The translations under genes and the position numbers were made by a program. A stretch of DNA of 64,000 nucleotides. It comes from Pandoraea eparura. GTDB lineage: Bacteria; Pseudomonadota; Gammaproteobacteria; Burkholderiales; Burkholderiaceae. Shown here piece after piece: positions 45,537 through 55,054 of the stretch. The notes below the pieces were generated by a model. It made no database searches. It had not been told where the DNA came from and was given only the letters and a program-made list of their open reading frames with translations. The stretch lies in NCBI RefSeq assembly GCF_902459725.1, contig NZ_CABPSH010000002.1:186001-250000 (forward strand), read 5' to 3'. The first letter of the stretch is position 1, and each line of letters opens with the position of its first letter.

Positions 45537-46409
45537 ATGACTAAAGCTCATGCAATCGGAGGGCTGGCTACGCAGTGCCGAGAGAATAATCAATTCACTC
45601 GCATCGGGAAAATCTTGCGGACACATAGCATTTACAAAATCCTGCTCTTTTTGGTAATTGCGGCAAGCCCTGTTGTCAAAGAGGCAGGCGCGGCTGAGGT
45701 TTGGGTTGAGAAGGGCGACGTAGTTAGAGTCCACTTCAGCGGGGGTATAACCAAAAAAGATGCTGACGATTTAACCCGCGTACTCGCGTTTCTGCGGAAC
45801 GAGTCTGCCGGCAAGGATTTCATAAAAGACAGCCCAGTAAATAAGTTTCTTGTCATCAACTCTCCCGGCGGCGAGGTTGACGCTGCCATGCGCATCGGAA
45901 CGCTCGTGCGCAGCTACAGAATGGCGGTCGCGGTACCAGCGAAGGCCAAGTGTATGAGCTCCTGCGTCTATATCGTTGCTGGCGGGCTGGTGCGCTGGTT
46001 ATATGGTGATGTGGGAATCCACCGGCCGTACTTCGCGACAGCCCCGTCTGAGAGCTTCGACGCTGCCATGAAAAAGGTGGTGGCCGAGTCGAAAACCTAT
46101 TTTTCGCGCATGAACGTTTCCGAGCAGCTTGCGGACGCCATGTTCTCGACTCCTCCCGATGACGTCCACGTTCTGAGCGATCGGGAGCTGAAAAACTACT
46201 GGCTCGGTCGCGAAGACATGGCCTACGCTGAGGATGTCGAGATAGCGAACGCTACAAGGTTGAAGCTTTCTAGGCAGGAATACATGCGGCGCCAGAAGCT
46301 GGCGACGGCGGAGTCAAATAGCAAGTGCACCTACGACGACGAGATGATGTCGTGCATGGTCAACGTCTACGGAAAGTACGGGTTAATAGAAGCCAAAACG
46401 GCGAAGTGA
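45537..46409 (+). CDS. periplasmic ClpP/crotonase-fold protein, COG3904-like
   Basis: The 290-residue protein has a hydrophobic segment (IYKILLFLVIAASPVVKEAG, about 32-51) that may act as a signal or anchor. A domain of the Clp-protease/crotonase superfamily follows. NKFLVINSPGGEVDAAM (about 103-119) is the typical NSPGG oxyanion loop, CMSSCVYIVAGG (about 139-150) has a candidate Ser nucleophile, and GIHRPYF (about 160) offers a His. This resembles predicted periplasmic proteases of the COG3904 group. Two Cys near the Ser (KCMSSC) and two at the C-terminus (SKCTYDDEMMSCM) may form disulfides. The start is uncertain; I use the ATG at 45537. Confidence 0.7.
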   Translation: MTKAHAIGGLATQCRENNQFTRIGKILRTHSIYKILLFLVIAASPVVKEAGAAEVWVEKGDVVRVHFSGGITKKDADDLTRVLAFLRNESAGKDFIKDSPVNKFLVINSPGGEVDAAMRIGTLVRSYRMAVAVPAKAKCMSSCVYIVAGGLVRWLYGDVGIHRPYFATAPSESFDAAMKKVVAESKTYFSRMNVSEQLADAMFSTPPDDVHVLSDRELKNYWLGREDMAYAEDVEIANATRLKLSRQEYMRRQKLATAESNSKCTYDDEMMSCMVNVYGKYGLIEAKTAK

Positions 46410-46611
46410 GACGTACCACTTATGCACCGCATGAACCCGCGGGCGTGGACATACGATCGTTGGTGACGATCAAATGAATGACTGCTTTGCGGAAATGCGA
46501 TTGTCGGCTCCGGGTCGAAAACTGCCCCTCGCGCGTGACCGTTTTCAGCCAGAAACGGCCGTACGCGGCCGACAGACAGACGACTGCCACCGCGCCAAAA
46601 GTGGACGCTCC

Positions 46612-47034
46612 TCAGGGCTTCGGCACCTTCACGTACCGCGCCATGACGGAAAGACGCATTTGCGCGAAACGTCGGAGCAATTCCTCCTCTGCCGAATTCA
46701 GCGCGTCGTCGAGGAACCGATTGACGGTTGACTCCACCGGGCAGGCCGGATTGTCATCTGCCGTACCGATCGCGAATGCGCTCTTAGATGCGATTGCAGC
46801 ATATATGTCGCGCACAGTGAGATCGCTGAGTTCACGACGGAGAGCCCAGCCTCCCCCCGGCCCAACGATCGACTCTACATAACCCGCCGCACGCAGCGCA
46901 GCCATAGTGCGTCGAACCAGCGACGGCTGAGTGTGCAGCATTTGCGCGATCGTCTCGGAGGTGGTTGTGCCGCCGCGCAGGTCCATGTGTATGAGTACGT
47001 GAAGAAGCCGGGCCAACCGTGTGTCTCGTTGCAT
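46612..47034 (-). CDS. Rrf2 family transcriptional regulator
   Basis: The 140-residue protein (MQRDTRLARLLHVLIHMDLR) has the Rrf2 winged helix: SETIAQMLHTQPSLVRRTMA, then LRAAGYVESIVGPGGGWALR. The later region has only one Cys (DNPACPVESTVN), so it lacks the three-Cys Fe-S site of IscR/NsrR and belongs to the YwnA-like, cluster-free branch. It is divergent from the alpha/beta hydrolase gene 75 bp away, with a palindrome in between, so it probably controls that gene and itself. I chose the second in-frame Met because the palindrome and the longer start at 47061 overlap. Confidence 0.85.
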   Translation of the reverse strand: MQRDTRLARLLHVLIHMDLRGGTTTSETIAQMLHTQPSLVRRTMAALRAAGYVESIVGPGGGWALRRELSDLTVRDIYAAIASKSAFAIGTADDNPACPVESTVNRFLDDALNSAEEELLRRFAQMRLSVMARYVKVPKP

Positions 47035-47053
47035 GTTGCTTGAGCAAGTTATT

Positions 47054-47072
47054 CGTGACATTTGATGTTACG
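47054..47072. promoter_or_regulatory. palindromic operator candidate, Rrf2 / hydrolase divergent promoter
   Basis: CGTGACAT-TTG-ATGTTACG is an inverted repeat with 7 of 8 matches, 19 bp before the Rrf2 start and 37 bp before the hydrolase GTG. Its size and symmetry are what a dimeric Rrf2 regulator would need. Confidence 0.55.
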
Positions 47073-47109
47073 ATTTCGCGTGACTTAACGCAACCATCGG
47101 AGCGCGATC

Positions 47110-48084
47110 GTGTACGCATTTACTCAGTCCTTCATCGAAACCAATGGCGTCCGCCTGAGCATCGCCGCCCAGGGAGCGGGGCCGCTAGTCCTGCTTCTTC
47201 ATGGGTTTCCTGAGACGTCGTACGCTTGGCGACATCAATTGGTAGGCTTGTCGAATGCAGGATTTCGCGCAGTCGCACCGGATCTGCGGGGCTTCGGACT
47301 CAGCGATCGTCCAATTGAACCAGAGCGATATACGACGCTCAACATCATCGGCGACCTCGTTGGGATCATGGACGCGCTCGGAGAGACAAATGCTGTCGTG
47401 GTGGGAAATGACTGGGGCGCAACCATTGCGTGGCAGGCCGCGCAGTTGCGCCCCGACCGCTTTCGCGCTGTCGTGGCGCTCGGGGTTCCCATGATGGACC
47501 GAGCCCCGATCTCGCCGAGCCGGATATTTCCGCAAACTGAACAAGCCTGGTTTTACACGAATTACTTTTCTCAACCTGGGCAAGCCGAGAGCGAACTCGA
47601 GCTCGACGTCGCGGCTACACTGCGTAAGCTATATTTCTGGGCGTCAGGGGACGCCGGCCCGCGCGACCAGAAAACACCCAATCCTTTTGGACTCGTTGCG
47701 AGGCAGGCGGGACTCCTCGGCGCTCTGCCCGAACCTGCGTCGCCACCCACATGGCTCGATAAGGCCGACTTCGACGCTTTTGTGCGGGCATACAAGGCGT
47801 CGGGGTTTCGCGGTGGGCTGAACTATTACCGCAATCTCGACCGTAACTGGGAATTGCAGGCAGCCTTCAACGGCCTTCCGGTCCAAACTCCCGCCCTTTA
47901 CCTAGTCGGGGAATACGACACCGGGCTGGCGATTCCGGGTATGCGCGAAATCATCGGCGACATGCGCAAGCTCGTGCCGAACCTGCGAGACTCTCAAATC
48001 ATTCAGCGAGCGGGTCACTGGCTGCAACAAGAGGCCCCAGACCTCGTCAACGCCGCCGTGATCGAGTTTCTGCGCAACCTTTAG
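47110..48084 (+). CDS. alpha/beta hydrolase, epoxide hydrolase-like
   Basis: The 324-residue protein has the epoxide-hydrolase form of the alpha/beta fold: oxyanion HGFPETSYAWR (about 31-41), nucleophile Asp in VGNDWGATIAWQ (about 100), cap-domain Tyr candidates in WFYTNYFSQ (about 147-155), and the catalytic His in RAGHWLQQEAP (about 302). It could open epoxides to diols; a dehalogenase-like or lactonase activity is less likely because of the HGFPE/NDWG pair. The start is GTG at 47110 with GGAG seven bases upstream. It is divergent from an Rrf2 regulator, which may sense the substrate or a reactive electrophile. Confidence 0.85.
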   Translation: MYAFTQSFIETNGVRLSIAAQGAGPLVLLLHGFPETSYAWRHQLVGLSNAGFRAVAPDLRGFGLSDRPIEPERYTTLNIIGDLVGIMDALGETNAVVVGNDWGATIAWQAAQLRPDRFRAVVALGVPMMDRAPISPSRIFPQTEQAWFYTNYFSQPGQAESELELDVAATLRKLYFWASGDAGPRDQKTPNPFGLVARQAGLLGALPEPASPPTWLDKADFDAFVRAYKASGFRGGLNYYRNLDRNWELQAAFNGLPVQTPALYLVGEYDTGLAIPGMREIIGDMRKLVPNLRDSQIIQRAGHWLQQEAPDLVNAAVIEFLRNL

Positions 48085-48277
48085 GAACCGCTGACCGCAT
48101 GTAGATCTGTATCGGTCGTTCGCTCAAGGGTAAGCAATAGCCGTCGCGGGTCGGACACAGCCGACGGACCGATAACCCTTGCCGGCCGAAACGAATCGTT
48201 CGACGGCCACAAACAGATGCGGCAACCGTCGTTGGCACATCCGTTCGTCGCCGACCGTCATCACAAGCCCGCGACAA

Positions 48278-49207
48278 CTACTGCGACGAAAGCATCAGGT
48301 CCAGGTTCTGAACCGCGGCGCCGGATGCGCCTTTGCCAAGATTGTCGAAAACGGCTGCTAACAAGACCTGCCCGTCGTCCGCGTTACGAAACACGCTTAA
48401 TTGCATGTCGTTCGTACCATTCAGCATTTGTGGGTTCAAATGTTCCACGGCGTTCGAATCATGCAGCGGCAAGACCCGCACATGAACCGCCTCAGCATAG
48501 TGGCGAGCCAGGGCGGCGTGTAGCGCCACGCCGTCCACGCCGGGTGCCAGCAGCCGCACCGCCAGGGGCACCGTCAGCACGATGCCCTGACGGAACGCGC
48601 CGTATGCCGGGACGAAAATGGGACGCTGCGCGAGCCCAGCGTGCTGCTGGATCTCCGGGGCGTGCTTGTGCGCGAGTTTCAGGCCATAGATCTGGTACGA
48701 AGGCGCGTCAGCGGCCCCCGCGCCCTCATATTCCTCCACACCCGCCCGTCCGCGACCGGAGTAGCCGGATACTGCATGAATGCTGATCGGGTAATCGCGC
48801 GGGATGAGCCCGCCCTGCACCAACGGACTCAGCAACCCAAGCGCACCAGTCGGATAGCAACCGGGGTTGGTGACGCGACGTGCGTTGGCAATTCGCTCGG
48901 CCTGTCCCGGCGCCAGCTCCGGAAACCCGTAGACCCAGTCAGGCTGAGTACGGTGTGCGGAGCTGGCGTCAATGACCCGAACCGCAGGATTGACAATCGC
49001 GGCCACTGCTTCGCGTGCCGCGGCATCCGGCAAGCAGAGGATTGCGATGTCGCAGGCGTTGATGCATTCCGCGCGACGCCGCAAATCTTTGCGCTCCGCG
49101 GCATCAAGTGTCATCAGTCTGATGTCGGTCCGGCCGCGCAGCCGTTCCTGGATTAGCAACCCGGTGGTGCCTTGATCGCCGTCGATGAATACAACGGGAG
49201 AGCTCAT
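48278..49207 (-). CDS. argC: N-acetyl-gamma-glutamyl-phosphate reductase, type 2
   Basis: ArgC reduces N-acetylglutamyl phosphate to the semialdehyde in arginine synthesis. The 309-residue protein is the short type 2 form: [19 protein letters not shown] for NADP binding (5-23), the active Cys in [13 protein letters not shown] (about 116), and [13 protein letters not shown] (about 146-158) with the His partner. The ATG at 49207 is used; the frame extension to 49321 encodes an unconserved piece that would overlap the lysR promoter. There is no other arginine gene nearby. It is divergent from a lysR gene, which may regulate it. A second argC elsewhere in the genome is likely. Confidence 0.9.
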   Translation of the reverse strand: MSSPVVFIDGDQGTTGLLIQERLRGRTDIRLMTLDAAERKDLRRRAECINACDIAILCLPDAAAREAVAAIVNPAVRVIDASSAHRTQPDWVYGFPELAPGQAERIANARRVTNPGCYPTGALGLLSPLVQGGLIPRDYPISIHAVSGYSGRGRAGVEEYEGAGAADAPSYQIYGLKLAHKHAPEIQQHAGLAQRPIFVPAYGAFRQGIVLTVPLAVRLLAPGVDGVALHAALARHYAEAVHVRVLPLHDSNAVEHLNPQMLNGTNDMQLSVFRNADDGQVLLAAVFDNLGKGASGAAVQNLDLMLSSQ

Positions 49208-49344
49208 GCGTGAAATACTCCGTCGACTGTGAATGGTAAGAAGCCATAAGCGGAAACGAGTCCCTATATTCCGTTGACAGTTAGAATAGAGAAAGTTGAA
49301 TTTCACAACGTGATCATTCATTGTTCCTGAATCTGGACGCCGAC

Positions 49345-50229
49345 ATGCGAGAGATCAGCCTGGACCGCTTGCGCACCCTGGTTGCCATTGCCGATCGCGG
49401 CTCATTTGCGGACGCGGCACGCGCATTGCACTTGGCACCACCAACGGTCAGCCTCCACATCGCTGAACTTGAAGAGCGCATTGGAGCGCCTCTTCTGTCG
49501 CGAAAGCGCGGACACGTCAGGCCGTCGGCGATAGGCGAGGTGCTGGTGGAGCGCGCGCGTCGCTTGCTGGCCGATGCGGAGCAGGCGTTGGCGGATATTC
49601 AACGCCAGGTGCAGGGACTCGAAGGGCGCGTGCGGATCGGGGCTTCGACTGGCGCGATCGCGCACCTGTTACCGCAAGCGCTTGAGGTGCTGCGCCAGCA
49701 CCATCCCGCCATCGACATTCAGGTGGCCGTGCTCACGTCACGGGAAACGTTGACCGGACTGGTGGATGGGACGCTGGACGTCGGGCTCGTCGCGCTGCCT
49801 CAGCCGCCCGTGGCGGGACTCGTGATCACGCCTTGGCGGCGCGATCCTGTGATGGCGTTTGTGCCGGCACATTGGCAGTGCCCCGCCCGCGTCACGCCCG
49901 CATGGCTCGCTGGCCAACCGCTCATTCTCAACGACGCGACAACGCGTCTTTCACAGCTGAGCGCGGAGTGGTTCGCGACCGGAGGGCATCAACCGGTGCC
50001 TCGTATTGAGCTTAACTACAACGACGCGATCAAGAGTCTGGTCGCGGCAGGATACGGCGCCGCGCTGTTACCCCATGAGGCGACTGCGCCACTACCCGAC
50101 AAGCGTGTTGTCATGCGCCCTCTGCGGCCTGCGTTGTGGCGTCGGCTAGGCATTGCCCATCGCGCGGGGCACATCGAGCGCTCCACGCAACACGTACTCG
50201 ATGTGTTGCGCGATCTGCGAATGGCATAG
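49345..50229 (+). CDS. LysR family transcriptional regulator
   Basis: The 294-residue protein ([20 protein letters not shown]) has the LysR helix-turn-helix [20 protein letters not shown], then [21 protein letters not shown] periplasmic-binding-protein-like effector domain follows. It is divergent from argC with 137 bp between the start codons, so it is the likely regulator of that gene. A TTG at 49321 in frame is an alternative start. GTTGAATTTCACAAC at 49295-49309 contains a T-N11-A LysR box. The co-inducer is unknown; an amino acid is a fair guess. Confidence 0.87.
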   Translation: MREISLDRLRTLVAIADRGSFADAARALHLAPPTVSLHIAELEERIGAPLLSRKRGHVRPSAIGEVLVERARRLLADAEQALADIQRQVQGLEGRVRIGASTGAIAHLLPQALEVLRQHHPAIDIQVAVLTSRETLTGLVDGTLDVGLVALPQPPVAGLVITPWRRDPVMAFVPAHWQCPARVTPAWLAGQPLILNDATTRLSQLSAEWFATGGHQPVPRIELNYNDAIKSLVAAGYGAALLPHEATAPLPDKRVVMRPLRPALWRRLGIAHRAGHIERSTQHVLDVLRDLRMA

Positions 50230-50507
50230 GCGTTGCGCTGCATGCTTCACACATCGACACAACATTAACGAGGCATTCAAGCGATCGACGGACTAACGAG
50301 CGTTACCGGCCATAAACAGTCGTTGGGCGCTCCGGCCCAGATTGTTGGCAACTCAGCTCACTTTCGCGCTAGCCTCTCAAACGGGGATTCGGAACGGGGC
50401 ACGTGGCGCCTGCGCAAGGCTGGCTGGACGAGCAGCGCCCTTATCTGACCTGCCGTCTGGAGATTGAGCAAGCGCGGCTAGGCACGGTGATTCGACCATA
50501 AGCGACC

Positions 50508-51413
50508 ATGCGCATGTCGCACAACCCAAATATCCAGGCCATGCAAGATCATGTTGATGCCATTCGCACTTACACCAAGCGCCTCAATGCCGTACTCACC
50601 CACATCGAAATGAACCTTGAGGGCGACCTCTCGGTGGAAGCGCTAAGTCGCATTGCGAACTTCTCGAAGTTCCATTTTCATCGGCAATTTGCTGCCTTTG
50701 TGGGGCTACCAGTCGCGCGCTACGTTCAACTGATGCGATTGCGGCGAGCTGCGCACCGCCTGGCTTCGCGTGAGTCCTGCACGGTGCTCGATGCTGCGTT
50801 CGACGCGGGCTTTGACAGCCCCGAGGCATTCAGTCGGGCATTCAAGCGCGCGTTCGGCACACCGCCGAGCGCCTTTCGACAGCATCCGAACTGGCATATC
50901 TGGAGTGCGACGTTTGTCGTTCCCTATCTTTCGAGGAAACTCACCATGCAGATACAAATTGTCGATTTTTCCGAAACTCGCGTCGCCGCGCTTCAACACC
51001 GCGGACCTACCGGGCTTGTCAACGAAAGCGTGCGTAAGTTCGTCGAGTGGCGAAAGCAAAGTGGGCAATCTCCAGTCGCATCGAGCAGAACTTTTGGTAT
51101 TCCGTGGCATAACCCGGACACGACGCCGGCGGATGCATTTCGCTTCGACATCTGTGGAGAAATCACCGAGCCGGTCGCGTCGAACCACTATGGGATCCGC
51201 GAGCTTGTCATTCCGGGCGGTCGATGTGCAGTGATTCGGCATACCGGATCGACCGACCATGTCGGCGAGACAATCTACCCGATCTATCGCGACTGGCTTC
51301 CTACGAGCGGTGAGGAACTGCGGGATCATCCATTGTTCTTTCACTACCTGAGCGTCTTTCCGGAAACGCCACATGACCAATGGCAAACCAATATCTACAT
51401 TCCTCTGGTGTGA
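50508..51413 (+). CDS. AraC family regulator with GyrI-like effector domain
   Basis: The 301-residue protein joins an N-terminal AraC DNA-binding domain to a C-terminal GyrI-like small-molecule-binding domain. The first has LSVEALSRIANFSKFHFHRQ (about 45-64), then VLDAAFDAGFDSPEAFSRAF and FKRAFGTPPSAFRQ. The second starts QIQIVDFSETRVAALQHRGP at about residue 147 and ends YLSVFPETPHDQWQTNIYIP. This is the Rob/SoxS-linked plan for multidrug or stress response. It precedes the SulP gene by 135 bp on the same strand, but cotranscription is uncertain. Confidence 0.88.
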   Translation: MRMSHNPNIQAMQDHVDAIRTYTKRLNAVLTHIEMNLEGDLSVEALSRIANFSKFHFHRQFAAFVGLPVARYVQLMRLRRAAHRLASRESCTVLDAAFDAGFDSPEAFSRAFKRAFGTPPSAFRQHPNWHIWSATFVVPYLSRKLTMQIQIVDFSETRVAALQHRGPTGLVNESVRKFVEWRKQSGQSPVASSRTFGIPWHNPDTTPADAFRFDICGEITEPVASNHYGIRELVIPGGRCAVIRHTGSTDHVGETIYPIYRDWLPTSGEELRDHPLFFHYLSVFPETPHDQWQTNIYIPLV

Positions 51414-51548
51414 CGGGAAAGATCTGCCGCGGCGACCTTGCGGTCGCTGCGGTTTGGTCGGTTGCCGAAAAATCCGGCGATAATGGCTCGTCAGCGTGTG
51501 ACGCCTTGACGGTTATCAACCGCCGCATATTCGATAACGCCCCTCGAT

Positions 51549-53261
51549 ATGACTATCGATACCGGCCATGCCGCCGCCGTACAGCTTCAGAAGCCATCCA
51601 CCTATACGAGTTCGGTCGAGCCGCCTCCCCCGCGACGGGTTCGTATCGGGCGTGACGCACTGGCCGGCGTTTCGATAGCCGGACTCTTGCTGCCCGAAGC
51701 CATTGCGTATGCGAATATCGCTGGACTGCCCCCGCAGGCGGGCCTGGTTGCATTGCTCACAGGGCTTGTCGTCTACGCGCTAGCGGGTAGTAGCCGGTTC
51801 GCGATCGTGTCGGGAACCTCCTCATCAGCGGCCGTGCTTGCCGCCACCGTGGGGGCAAGCGCCGGAGGCATCGGTGCGCAATTCGCATACGCCGCCGCCC
51901 TCGTTGCGGCGACGGGCATCCTTTTCCTGCTGGCTGGCGCGGCACGTCTGGGCGCCATGTCGGACTTTGTCTCGAAGCCGGTCTTGCGAGGTTTTGCGTT
52001 CGGCCTGGCGCTGACCATTGCCATCAAGCAACTGCCGACCATACTCGGTGTGCAATCGCATTACACCGGTACGCTGCGAATCGCCTTCGATCTTGCGCAT
52101 CAAGCGCCAAGTTGGAATTTCTATAGCGCGGCACTGGGGGTGGCTGCACTGGCCATCCTTTTCGGGCTGGGCCGAAGTGCTCGCATACCGGCGACGCTGG
52201 CTGTGATCGTGCTCGGTATTGCATTGGGGTACGGGATCGACTGGCACGCGCATGGCATTGGCACTGTTGGCGTGATCAATTTTCACGACATGACTATCGG
52301 CCTGCCCATGTTTGACCGCTCGCAGTGGCTGCAAACGGCAGAACTCGCGTTTGCGCTGATGCTGATTCTATATGCGGAATCGTACGGGTCGATCCGCAGC
52401 TTCGCGCTGAAGCATGGTGATGTCGTGTCGGCAAACCGAGACCTCATGGCGCTCGGCTGTGCAAACCTTGTCTCCGGATTTCTGCACGGGATGCCGGTGG
52501 GAGCAGGCTACTCGGCGACTTCGGCCAATGAAGCCGCCGGTGCGCAAACCCGACTCGCCGGGTTATGTGCCGCCGCGGTCATCGCGCTGATCGTCCTGAT
52601 GCTGTTACCGCAGCTGTCTCGTACGCCTGAACCGGTGCTCGCCGCGATCGTCATTTATGCCGTCAGTCACTCACTGCACCCGGACATGTTCAAGCCGTAC
52701 TGGACGTGGCGACGTGACAGACTGGTCGTGACAGCGGCGCTGCTTGCCGTGCTCGTGTTCGGCATACTCCACGGGTTGCTGGTCGCCATCGGGGTGAGCC
52801 TGCTTCTCGCACTGCGCAACTTGTCGGAGCCGGCGGTCTCGGTGCTCGGTCGCCTGAGAGATAGCCACGATTTCGTCGACATCTCTGCACACACGGATGC
52901 AACACCCATTCCCGGCATCACGATCGTGCGGCCGGAGGTACCGCTCTTCTTTGCCAATGCCGAACCCGTGCTCAGTAAAGTGCGTTTCATGCTGCGGGAG
53001 CAGTCGACGCCGGTGCAGACCGTGATGCTGAGTCTCGAAGAAACGCCCGATGTCGATAGCTCAGTGATCGAAGCACTGCGCATCTTCTCTGCTGAATTGG
53101 CGTCGCGTGGACAGCGGCTGCTCCTGGTGCGGCTCAAACCGCGCGCGCTGGCCGTGCTTGAGCGAGCCTCTGACGAGACGCTGCCGCGTAGCGCACTGTG
53201 GGAGTTGAGCGTCGATAAATGCGTGCAGTCGATTGCGGCGGAAACGAACGCGAAGGGCTGA
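51549..53261 (+). CDS. SulP family anion transporter with STAS domain
   Basis: The 570-residue protein has the SulP transmembrane core: DALAGVSIAGLLLPEAIAYA at 35-54, AGLPPQAGLVALLTGLVVYA next, SGTSSSAAVLAATVG, and GMPVGAGYSATSANEAAGAQ. A cytoplasmic STAS domain lies from about residue 455 (IPGITIVRPEVPLFFANAEP, then VQTVMLSLEETPDVDSSVIE). Family members move sulfate, bicarbonate, dicarboxylates or other anions; the substrate cannot be deduced. It has about ten or more membrane helices. The start at 51549 is preceded by a region with the AraC-type gene; no ligand-specific genes adjoin it. Confidence 0.92.
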   Translation: MTIDTGHAAAVQLQKPSTYTSSVEPPPPRRVRIGRDALAGVSIAGLLLPEAIAYANIAGLPPQAGLVALLTGLVVYALAGSSRFAIVSGTSSSAAVLAATVGASAGGIGAQFAYAAALVAATGILFLLAGAARLGAMSDFVSKPVLRGFAFGLALTIAIKQLPTILGVQSHYTGTLRIAFDLAHQAPSWNFYSAALGVAALAILFGLGRSARIPATLAVIVLGIALGYGIDWHAHGIGTVGVINFHDMTIGLPMFDRSQWLQTAELAFALMLILYAESYGSIRSFALKHGDVVSANRDLMALGCANLVSGFLHGMPVGAGYSATSANEAAGAQTRLAGLCAAAVIALIVLMLLPQLSRTPEPVLAAIVIYAVSHSLHPDMFKPYWTWRRDRLVVTAALLAVLVFGILHGLLVAIGVSLLLALRNLSEPAVSVLGRLRDSHDFVDISAHTDATPIPGITIVRPEVPLFFANAEPVLSKVRFMLREQSTPVQTVMLSLEETPDVDSSVIEALRIFSAELASRGQRLLLVRLKPRALAVLERASDETLPRSALWELSVDKCVQSIAAETNAKG

Positions 53262-53467
53262 CGAAATCGCTGGAGACGCCGCTCGCAAACGGCACCGCTT
53301 ACCGTAAGAAGAATGAAGGAACGATCACGACCTTCCCAGCCGCGCGTCAGGACGGTAGCATCTGCTATTCCCGCCACCTCGCGGCTCCGCGCCTCCCACT
53401 CGCCGCCTATTCGCCTCCTATGCCAGATCCCCGAGCGGCCTGCGCCGCCTACAGCGAATCCGCCCCT

Positions 53468-53981
53468 ATGCTGCAGAGCGCCGGCGCACAGCTCGACGAC
53501 TTGCTGCTCTTCACCTACGTGATCGATGCCGGTGGATTCAGCGCCGCCGAGCGGCAGACCGGCATCGCCAAGTCGCGGCTGTCCCGCCGGGTGGCGACAC
53601 TCGAGCGTGATCCACCTCCATACCTCCGTGCTGATCTCCGAGACCACGCTCCCGCCGATCCTGGCCGAGTTTGCGCGCGCGCACCCGGGCGTGCAGGTAC
53701 AGTTGACGCTCTCGAATCGCTTTGTCGACCTGGCCGAGGAGCGACTGGACCTGGTCATCCGCGAACTCGCGCTGCGCGGCGCCGGCATGGCACAGTTGCC
53801 GGCCTATCTTTGCCAGGACGCTATCGATGACGGCACACTGGTGCCCGTGCTGCAAGCCGTGCGCTCGCGTCCGGCCACGCTGTACGCCATGTACCCGAGC
53901 CGGCGCGGCATGACGTCGGCCGTGCGTGTGTTCCTCGAGTTGGTGCGCGCACGGTGGCCGTCCAATCCGGCCACCGCCTGA
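53468..53981 (+). pseudogene. lysR regulator gene remnant with internal deletions
   Basis: The first frame from the ATG at 53468 (MLQSAGAQLDDLLLFTYVID) encodes the LysR helix-turn-helix, AGGFSAAERQTGIAKSRLSR, up to VATLERD. The reading then shifts to another frame that resumes inside the effector domain, SETTLPPILAEFARAHPGVQ, and runs to 53981. The linker helix and start of the effector domain between them are missing. A second gap is apparent where DLVIRELALRGAG jumps straight to MAQLPAYLCQDAIDDG, skipping the usual middle of the domain. At least two deletions are therefore likely, and the gene is dead. Confidence 0.75.
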
Positions 53982-54265
53982 CCCCTTGCGTCCGGCGGGA
54001 CCGTTCCAGTTCCGCAACGCCTCGTTGCAAACCGCCGGCTTCCCGCCACCGGGGCGAGCCGATAAGGTTCTCCGCATCGACGGGGCGCGTGCGGCAGGGA
54101 CGTGCAATGCAAGTACGGCACGCTGATCCGGTCACGGCAGAGGCCGAAAGCGGTCTCGTCGAACACCGTCTTTCACCGTTAGTCAGTAAGATGCCATGGC
54201 AATCTCTTCGTGGCCCACATCAACAACCGACGTTCATATATCGCTCAACTACAGGAAGCCAGATC

Positions 54266-54679
54266 ATGAACAAGCAGATTTTCATCAACCTGCCCGTGAC
54301 CGACCTGCCGCGATCCAAGGCCTTCTACGAGGCCATTGGCGCGGTCAACAACCCCGCGTTCACCGATGAAACCGCGGCATGCATGGTGATCTCCGAGGCG
54401 ATCTACGCCATGCTGCTCACCCACGACAAATGGCGCCAGTTCACGGGCAAGCGAATCGTCGACGCGCATGCGGAGGCACAGGTATTACTGTGTCTGTCAG
54501 CGGGCGGACGGGAAGAGGTGTCTGAACTCGTGCAGAAGGCGACCGACGCCGGCGGCAAGGCGGACCCCACACCTGTCCAGGATTTCGGCTTCATGTTCGG
54601 ACGCAGCTTCGAAGATCCGGACGGCCATATCTGGGAGGTGATGTGGATGGACCCGGCAGCCATTCCGCCGCACGGTTAA
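54266..54679 (+). CDS. VOC family (glyoxalase-like) protein
   Basis: The 137-residue protein has the vicinal-oxygen-chelate fold: a start NKQIFINLPVTDLPRSKAFY, a middle YAMLLTHDKWRQF, and the paired second repeat ending FEDPDGHIWEVMWMDPAAIP. It resembles the bacterial subgroup of uncharacterised VOC proteins that act as dioxygenase-like or resistance proteins. Metal ligands are not obvious beyond the last Glu. The start at 54266 has AGGAAG 8-14 bases upstream. It lies after the broken lysR and may once have been its target. Confidence 0.82.
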   Translation: MNKQIFINLPVTDLPRSKAFYEAIGAVNNPAFTDETAACMVISEAIYAMLLTHDKWRQFTGKRIVDAHAEAQVLLCLSAGGREEVSELVQKATDAGGKADPTPVQDFGFMFGRSFEDPDGHIWEVMWMDPAAIPPHG

Positions 54680-55054
54680 GGGGCTGACGACTCGCCCGCC
54701 GAGCCCTCACGCGGGCGCATCTTCCAGCGTCGCCTGGCATTGCTCCAGACAAGCCATGTCATTCCTCCGTCGCCCGACATCAACGCCAGACTCGGTGGGA
54801 ATTCAGGTGGGCACGGTGGCCTATGGCCTTTCCTAGATGGGTGAGGAAGGCTCGTCGGCCAGAATGCCTCATTTGTGTACGCCGTCAGCCGTATTCTCGG
54901 GCGTCAGACGCTCTCGGTGAATTCAACCGTCCGTTCGCACTGCTGCGGAAGGAAAAGTCAGGCATCGCCGCTGGAGGATGCAACCCTTCATCCGCTAGCC
55001 ACCTCCTCGATCGCCCCCCTGTCCGGCTACACAAGAGCCCCCTAATACCCCCCC
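54680..55054. other. 375-bp intergenic region without gene
   Basis: No coding frame here has a recognisable domain, and I see no RNA gene or strong terminator. The last part before the minus-strand lysR stop contains C-rich runs (CCCCCCT, ACCCCCCC). Confidence 0.4.

Noticed and set aside
45261-45734. Minus-strand 157-codon frame across an intergenic spacer
   Set aside because: It covers a spacer with repeat-like sequence and overlaps two plus-strand genes; not a gene.
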